This document shows positions 58,107-64,000 of a stretch of 64,000 nucleotides of DNA, in pieces. The DNA is from Bolinopsis microptera (lineage: Eukaryota; Ctenophora; Tentaculata; Lobata; Bolinopsidae): contig NC_087079.1 in NCBI RefSeq assembly GCF_026151205.1, positions 10,654,635-10,718,634 of the forward strand, in the 5' to 3' direction. The first letter of the stretch is position 1; each line of letters starts with the position of its first letter. A program made the position numbers and the translations under genes. Below the pieces are notes generated by a model. That model made no database searches and was not told the DNA's origin. It saw only the letters and a list, made by a program, of their open reading frames with translations.

Positions 58107-58738
58107 GTTAATAAAACAAATATTTAATAAAACAAATATTTATTTTTACGGCACAATCAAACAATATCAATAATAAATAAATCAGGGGAGGTTTGAAGAG
58201 GTTTCAAGTGCCGAAGGCCACTGCTTATCTTTAGGATTTGAGAGTGACCTGTGCTTGAAACCCCCTCAACCATCCACTACGTCAATATACTTATTAAATA
58301 CAAATATAGAAAAATATAATTATCTCAGCTAAAATTGCTTATTGGTCTAGTTTGGTGACATAGGAGAGCCCAGTTGAGTTTTAGTTTAGGTTTATGTTTT
58401 TAAATCATAGTTTGAAAGGTTAGCCATGTTTCATGGCAGAGAGAGATATCATGTGTGCAGAGCCGTACCGGATGTAGAATTTGAGATATAATATAGATTA
58501 GTTACCATATATTAGGGTCACCTCGATTTTGGAGGGATAGCAAGTGCTTTTTAAGGTTAGATTTAATAATACCTGACGAGGCTGATAAGTCTGAATTTTT
58601 GGAAGAACCCGGGATTATTATCCCATCTACATTAGCATCACATATTTCGAATACATAGGGGATGAGATCATTCCATATTTTCGTAGAGGTGTACAAAAAG
58701 TTCTGTTGGGAGATATCTAACCTCAGTAATGGGACAAT
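58107..58738 (-). pseudogene. LINE D, 5'-truncated 3' end inserted in LINE B2
   Basis: On the minus strand the insert encodes only the C-terminal tail of another LINE pol (KGKELRLIVPLLRLDISQQN, FLYTSTKIWNDLIPYVFE, IIKSNLKKHLLSL), stopping at 58502. A 3' UTR follows with a CCTCGGG-free but self-complementary GGGGAGGTTTGAAG / CTTGAAACCCCCTC hairpin. The tail is an A/T-rich AATAAAACAAATATTTATT repeat at about 58110-58145. It interrupts LINE B2 after AAAACTGTCA. Confidence 0.7.
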
Positions 58739-58990
58739 CAGACGAAGTTCTTTACCTTTGAAGGGAGTTTGTTCCAATAAGGAACAACCCGCTCTGGAAG
58801 AAAAGAACACTGAAGATTCTTGACTTTTGTCACACTCTTACTACATCTATTGGATGAAACCATATTGAGACCTGATCTGCTTGGTCTGAACAAGTCTGAA
58901 CCATAATCATTCAAACCATTAATAACCTTAAAAGCTTCAATAAGGTCCCCACGTATTCGCTGCTCTGCCAGCGTTGTCAAATCAAGGATT

Positions 58991-60153
58991 CGTCTTCCTC
59001 AGCAACTGTTCTTGAGATAGGTGTGCCACAAGGTTCAATCCTTGGCCCCCTGCTATTCATATTGTACACCAAAGATCTTGAGAACATTGCAAGTATGCAT
59101 GGGTGCTGTATTCATTTGTATGCTGATGACACCCAGCTGTATTTCACTCTTGATTCTGATGACCCATCACAGCTAGAGCACAATATGGAACACTGTATGT
59201 CTGATATCAAGAAATGGATGACAAACAATTTCCTTCAACTGAATTCTTCTAAGACTGAAGTCATCGTTATATCCTCTAAATTTGACTCAACAAATATTCC
59301 AGCCTCTCTACAGATTGTTAAGGATCAAGAGCCACATGTTGTTAGTGGAACTGTGAAGAGTCTTGGGCTGTATTTGGACAGTTATCTTTCAATGAGTGAT
59401 CAGATTACGTCAGTGGTTCAAGCATGTAATATTCAGATCAGAAATTTGTGGTTTATTGCATCAAAACTGTCTTTTAACCTTAAGATTCAGCTTGTTCATG
59501 CTCTAGTACTCTCTAGAATTGATTATTGCAATAGCGTATATTTTGGACTGAGCTCTTATGATTTAAGTCGTTTACAGAAGGTGCAAAATTCTGCTGTTAG
59601 ATTTATTTTCGGGAGAGGAAGAAAGGCACACACTACTCCACTACTTAAGAAAGTTCATTTTCTACCAGTTCGATTTAGAATAGATTTTAAGATTGCCCTA
59701 CTTGCCTACAAGTGTTTAAATAATATAGCTCCTCCTTACTTAAAAGAGTTGATATCTCCTAGGCAGCAAAGTTTTAAAAATGTAAGTCTTGATAATGATT
59801 ATTTTTACCTTAGTTTTCCGCCCTCTCCTAACTATGTAAACACAGAGAAAGCTTTTAGTCACTGTGCAGTTAAAGTATTTAATTCCTTGCCATACGACAT
59901 AAGATCAGCTGAGTCAGTTACATCTTTCAAGACCAAACTTAAAACATACTTCTTTTCTCTAGCATTTGATTGATTTTGCATTTACATAGGTAAAATGAAC
60001 TTGTCATGTCTAATTTTCAACTAAACTAAGCTCAGTTAATGTAAGAGCCGCTTTAGAAAGCACTGGAGTTTATCTCCAGGATTAAATTATATCGAGTTAT
60101 ATGATTTAGCTATAAGGCGGTTTATAAATGTTGTAATTATTATTATTATTATT
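58991..60153 (+). pseudogene. LINE C, 5'-truncated copy (plus) inserted in LINE B2
   Basis: An open frame from 58991 to 59973 begins inside the RT (VLEIGVPQGSILGPLLFILY, catalytic YADDTQLYF) and runs to the same C-terminus as the minus copy (TKLKTYFFSLAFD-stop). It is followed by a 3' UTR and an (ATT)n tail at about 60136-60153. It splits LINE B2 between CAAGGATT and TCCAGTCTACGG. The 5' truncation means it is dead on arrival, although its frame is open and little diverged. Confidence 0.9.
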
Positions 60154-60237
60154 TCCAGTCTACGGCTGTAAGGAAGAGTACCCACCTCATCAATCAGACA
60201 GATAAACCGCCTCTGGACGCTCTCCAGCTCCAAACTC

Positions 60238-61186
60238 TGGGAATCTTGGTCTGTACAATCCTCTAATGATAACTTTAAACAGGATAAGGACTGCCTCTAG
60301 GAGTTGATTGTACGTCCAGAGAATTTTAGGATAAGTAGAGGCGTGGTATTTACCACAATAAATGTGATAGCTTTTTAACTAAAGCTTTACTACCTGGAAA
60401 GACCTACAAATAGGCTGTTACACATCAGGTCATGTTTTCCAGATCCGTGGCATTTGTTGATACATGGGTATTGATGTGCCCAATAATAACATCGTGCTTG
60501 TAATTGGTGTGCACCGAACTTGTAGCTATTAGTGTCCTGACTCCCAATATTTGAGATATGGAAAATATTGAGTTTTTGAAGGGTTGTTTTTGTATAGGGT
60601 CATTGTGACATTGTATGTATATTGTTTGAAAATGTATATACAAAAAGAAAAGTCCTGACTATTGTTTGTCGTCATGGGATTCCTGATCCTCAATTATTTT
60701 TAATGTATTAAATTTGCAGTTTTGGTGCTTAGCTGCTTAAAATTTGGCACATTTAGTCTTGCCTGGTGTGACGTAATAAGTTCATGAATTTCGGTAAGCA
60801 CTGGTGGACCTTTGGATATCGGAGGTCACGTTTTTTATACCAGGCTGTATACTCTACTGTACAGTATATAATGAGTTATATTATGTTTATCAGCACTGAC
60901 TGATCTTTGGTATTTCGGAGGTCATGTTTTTTTCTGAGGCTGTTCAGGTATTTACATAATGAATTTGTGGGTGATTTTGTGGTGAGGGTATACGGAAAAA
61001 CTGAAGATGACGGTATGCCATGGCAGCCCCGTTTCCCCTCTCCAGTTCTCTTGGAAAGTGGGTTGAGAGCTTCATGTTAAGCAACCATTTTTCTCTATAT
61101 CATTATCTAAAATGTTGACTTACAGATATTGATACTCTTGAAAGATACTATACTATCTTGATGATTAACGACATTTAATATTTTAG
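60238..61186. other. Spacer and probable promoter/5' UTR of BAG6
   Basis: No ORF with a domain was seen. A segment at about 60596-60635 resembles a LINE 3' end (AGGGTCATTGTGACATTGTATG). CTTTGGATATCGGAGGTCA (near 60811) and CTTTGGTATTTCGGAGGTCA (near 60906) form a short direct repeat. An acceptor-like TTTTAG ends at 61186, six bases before the BAG6 ATG, suggesting that an untranslated first exon lies somewhere in this stretch. Confidence 0.4.
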
Positions 61187-61191
61187 CAAAC

Positions 61192-64000
61192 ATGAAGTTC
61201 ACTGTGAAGACTATAAACTCTTCAAGATATGAGTTTGATGTGGAGGAAGATGAAACTGTTGAGAACCTCAAACAGATGATTCATGAAAAGACCAACATTG
61301 AACCATCCAAGCAAAGACTCATTTTTCTTGGTTAGTTTTTTTTTCTATACTTATTAGTTATTATAGACAAATTATACAAAATATCATAATTAACACCAAA
61401 AGCAATAGTGCCGAGAACTTTTGTTAGTGCTTCTAATTATATGATAGGAAAGTTATGAACCCTCCATAACATAATGAGTCACAATGAGGTTTGAAATTAG
61501 ATTTAAATCTCAAATCTTAAAATCGTTATTTCTCAGGAAAAGTACTACAGAACAATAAAAAGCTCTCAGAATACAATGTTAATGGTAAAGTCCTTCATCT
61601 AGTTGAATGTCAAAGTGCAAGCTCAAGTTCTAGATCCGCTGCTGATCAGGCATCTACATCGTCTGCTCAGCCTCCTCGCCCTTCTACCAGCGCACCAGGT
61701 TATTATTACACATTATTTGTCTTTGCCCCCAACATGGTGATGCAAAATAATGTTTTTTTTTATCGAAATTGTAGATGTGCAAGAAACTGAATTGATTTTT
61801 CTTCTGATTTTGTCACTTATTTAAGCTTTTTAATTTTCCTCCAAATCCTTTAACAAAGATAATCCATCATAACATATTATGCCAAGTGTTTCTACAAACA
61901 CATTTAAGTTTCTGTACAAATTTCGTGATGTATATTTTATTTTCTTTACAAATCTTGTAACATATTTTAGTTTTTCTCATTATACTTAGGTGTCAGAACA
62001 AGAACAACAGCCCCATCAGCTCCTGCTCCAGATAGAGATCAGCTGATGAATGCCTTGGGTGCTGATGCTAACCAGATGGTTGGTCAAATCATGCGTAGTC
62101 TGGGAGTAGATGCCAGCCAAGCCAGGTAGGAATTGGTCTGTTTTTTGTTACCAAGATTACCTATCCTCTAAGAACTAATCAGAGCATTTTTTTCTGAAAT
62201 TATTATCTCCCTACAAAAAATATGTTCCGAGAATAGAATTTTGTTAAATAATCTCAAAACACAATATCTGAAGTTGCCGCTGAAACCATTAGTGTATTTC
62301 TTAAATTTCAGCGTCACTAGACAGAATCTTGATAACGGTGCAGTGGCAGTGAATTTCAGCGTTGGAGGAGGAAGTAACGATCAGTTCGACATCCAAATCA
62401 TTAACGGGACTACGACTGTATCAGGTATTTTTAATTTGTTCTATCGTGTTTTTTATTATGTGCTTGTTTGCCTGTATCGAGTGAATGAGACTCGTAATGT
62501 CGATGAATCTCCTAAAATAAAATCAAATTAGGTAGTTAAAAATACCTGCATTAGATCACAGAAACAAAAACCTTTATCTGTAACACAAAAACATTTGCAT
62601 TGAATCACCCGAAATAAAACCACATTTCACAGGTCCAGCTGCTTCCAACACAACATCCTCTGGAACAAGCACTTCAACATCAACCACAAGTAACAGCCAG
62701 ACCACACCAACAAGCTCTAGTGGCACCACCCCGCCTACACGTGCCCAAAGACCCGCAGCAGCAGGGACCACCCCAGGTTCCCGACCTCCTGGACCTCCGG
62801 CTAATCTTGATAGAATAATCAACCATCTCCGATCTGTGCGTGACTTGATGCAACACATTAACTGCACAGCTCCGGAAGCACAGGAAGTTATCAACAACAC
62901 ACTTATAGCGCCCTGTATTAGAGGGCCTCACACTGGAGGTCCCACTCTTGAAGAAGGAGCTTCACCGGAGGAAGTCCAGCAAAGAGCAACATCACGTGAG
63001 TCCCTGGAGACATATTCTCACATCCTGATAGATATGGCGGACATCATGCAGGAACTGGTGAGGTACATGAACCAGTACGCTCGCCTCCTCCACAGAGACC
63101 CTCCTCTGGAAGGTGGAGATTTGACTCATTGTCAAAACTTAGTGGACAGGATGGGTGCTATGTTTCACGAGGTTAGTCACGCGTTTCACCTGCTCAGTGA
63201 CTACGGTATCACTCTAAACACGGCCCTGCCCAGGAGGTTGTGGATGGCACAGCTGACAGGAGCACACGTTGTGCTGTCTAGCAGAGAAGACGGAGTGGGT
63301 GTCCCTCAGCAACTCAGACAAGAGCTTGCAAGGCTGAGAAATCAGGTAGGACAGATGTCTGGAGCACCTGGAGGGGTTTCAACCACTTCAACTGCATCAT
63401 CTTCTTCCACCACATCTTCATCGACTTCGACTTCTACGTCTGCTACAACTAACACAGCTAATACGGGGACATCCACCTCCACCACAGCCACTGGCTCTTC
63501 TACAAATCCTCGTCCTACAGCTACTGCAACTGGCGGTAACAACGGACAGCCTATCTCTATTTCCTTTGATATTCCACTGGGAGGGAATTTCATGCAGCCT
63601 GGTATGAATCCTCACGCTCAGATTCAGCAACTTCTTCAGAACAGGGCTAATGACCCCTCTGGAAACAACCAACCTATGCCCCGCCCTTCTCTCGGCTGCA
63701 GCTCCCGTCACCGATACAACAATCCAACACAATACAGATGTCCAGTCCACCAGCCCCAGACTGGTGCAACTCAAGCTCCGGGAGGTCCAACTCGATCCGG
63801 TCACAGGCATTCTCACTCACATGGTCCAAGACACGGGCACTCTCATAGTCATCTACCCAGACCCCACTCTCATGGTCCTCCGAGGAGTACCCCTAGAAGC
63901 CAGCCCAACAGTACTGCTAATGCCCCTGTTAATCCAGCTGATGCTACAATGAGTGAACCGCAGGTACGACAATCTGGTCCTCCAACTCGACCAGTACCAG
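61192..64000 (+). CDS. BAG6: BAG6/Scythe, 5' part (ubiquitin-like domain to low-complexity middle), runs off window
   Basis: BAG6 is a chaperone that holds exposed hydrophobic segments for ubiquitination or hand-over to tail-anchored protein insertion. Exons: 61192-61330, 61537-61698, 61990-62125, 62312-62424 and 62633 to past 64000, with GT-AG junctions and matching phases. Exons 1-2 encode the N-terminal ubiquitin-like domain (FTVKTINSSRYEFDVEED, SKQRLIFLG, KVLQNNKKLSEYNVNGK). Later parts include INGTTTVSG and the BAG6-specific helical region (about 62800-63290: ETYSHILIDMADIMQELV and FHEVSHAFHLLSDYGITLNT). Long Ser/Thr/Pro tracts and a His-rich stretch near 63795-63880 follow. The C-terminal BAG-like domain lies beyond the window. 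BAG6 identity rests on the ubiquitin-like domain plus the helical region. Confidence 0.88.

Larger units (their letters stand above)
56445..60237 (-). mobile_element. Fragmented second copy of LINE B (B2), broken by nested insertions
   Basis: Five collinear minus-strand pieces match the B1 C-terminal region and 3' UTR: about 60237-60154, 58990-58739, 58106-58076, 57790-57638 and 56677-56445. Recognisable peptides are RGDLIEAFKVINGLNDYGSD, SNRCSKSVTKVKN, FHFWNVSKEVLTRIEG and NKEKHNDYLWFHQ, followed by a 3' UTR and an (AAAGT)n tail (plus strand) like those of B1. Four insertions separate the pieces. The copy is 5'-truncated at about 60237. Confidence 0.85.

Noticed and set aside
62574-63816. 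Minus-strand ORFs opposite BAG6
   Set aside because: Antisense shadows of Ser/Thr/Pro-rich BAG6 coding sequence; the sense frame has domains and spliced junctions.
1-64000. LTR retrotransposons, tRNA, rRNA or snRNA genes
   Set aside because: No long terminal repeats with gag-pol order, and no convincing tRNA or rRNA structure was found by eye; a covariance-model scan would be needed to exclude small RNAs.

Overview
This is a window of an animal nuclear genome. It is AT-rich, its genes have GT-AG introns, and it carries four recognisable metazoan genes: a nitric oxide synthase (NOS), a BTB-BACK-Kelch protein, a rhodopsin-class GPCR and BAG6/Scythe. No bacterial features were seen. The species cannot be fixed by eye. 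The divergent NOS and GPCR and the dense CR1/L2-like retroelements fit an invertebrate, possibly a non-bilaterian, but that is only an impression.

Layout. 1-2159 is a decayed LINE with reverse transcriptase and RNase H. 3898-6705 is a long inverted repeat rich in CACGTG and TGACGTCA sites, ending about 195 bp before the NOS start codon. NOS occupies 6900-13123 on the plus strand: one long oxygenase/FMN exon with a frameshift, an intron holding a 2.0-kb TTAA-flanked transposon, then a FAD/NADPH exon. 13577-16534 holds a segmental duplication, one copy of which is split by a 443-bp minisatellite insertion with an 8-bp target duplication, followed by a 1.2-kb foldback element. 18091-44073 on the minus strand is one Kelch-like gene of 11 phase-compatible exons. 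Its roughly 17.8-kb fifth intron contains a complete single-exon GPCR gene on the same strand, another foldback element, a satellite-bearing element with poly-G/poly-C ends, a small MITE and a possible Helitron. 44600-60237 is a retrotransposon district: one degraded CR1-like LINE (plus), one LINE with an uninterrupted 1344-codon ORF (minus), and an older copy of the latter broken into five pieces by four later insertions. From 61192 to the window end on the plus strand is the 5' part of BAG6.

The genes are unrelated and do not form a pathway. NOS makes nitric oxide, the Kelch protein is probably a Cullin-3 substrate adaptor, the GPCR is an orphan receptor, and BAG6 is a ubiquitin-like chaperone of protein triage. 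The most striking feature of the window is its non-autonomous DNA elements. Three have long inverted-repeat structures and exact TTAA flanks, and three others have 8-bp flanking duplications. Several lie in introns, where they would be transcribed as long hairpins or satellites.
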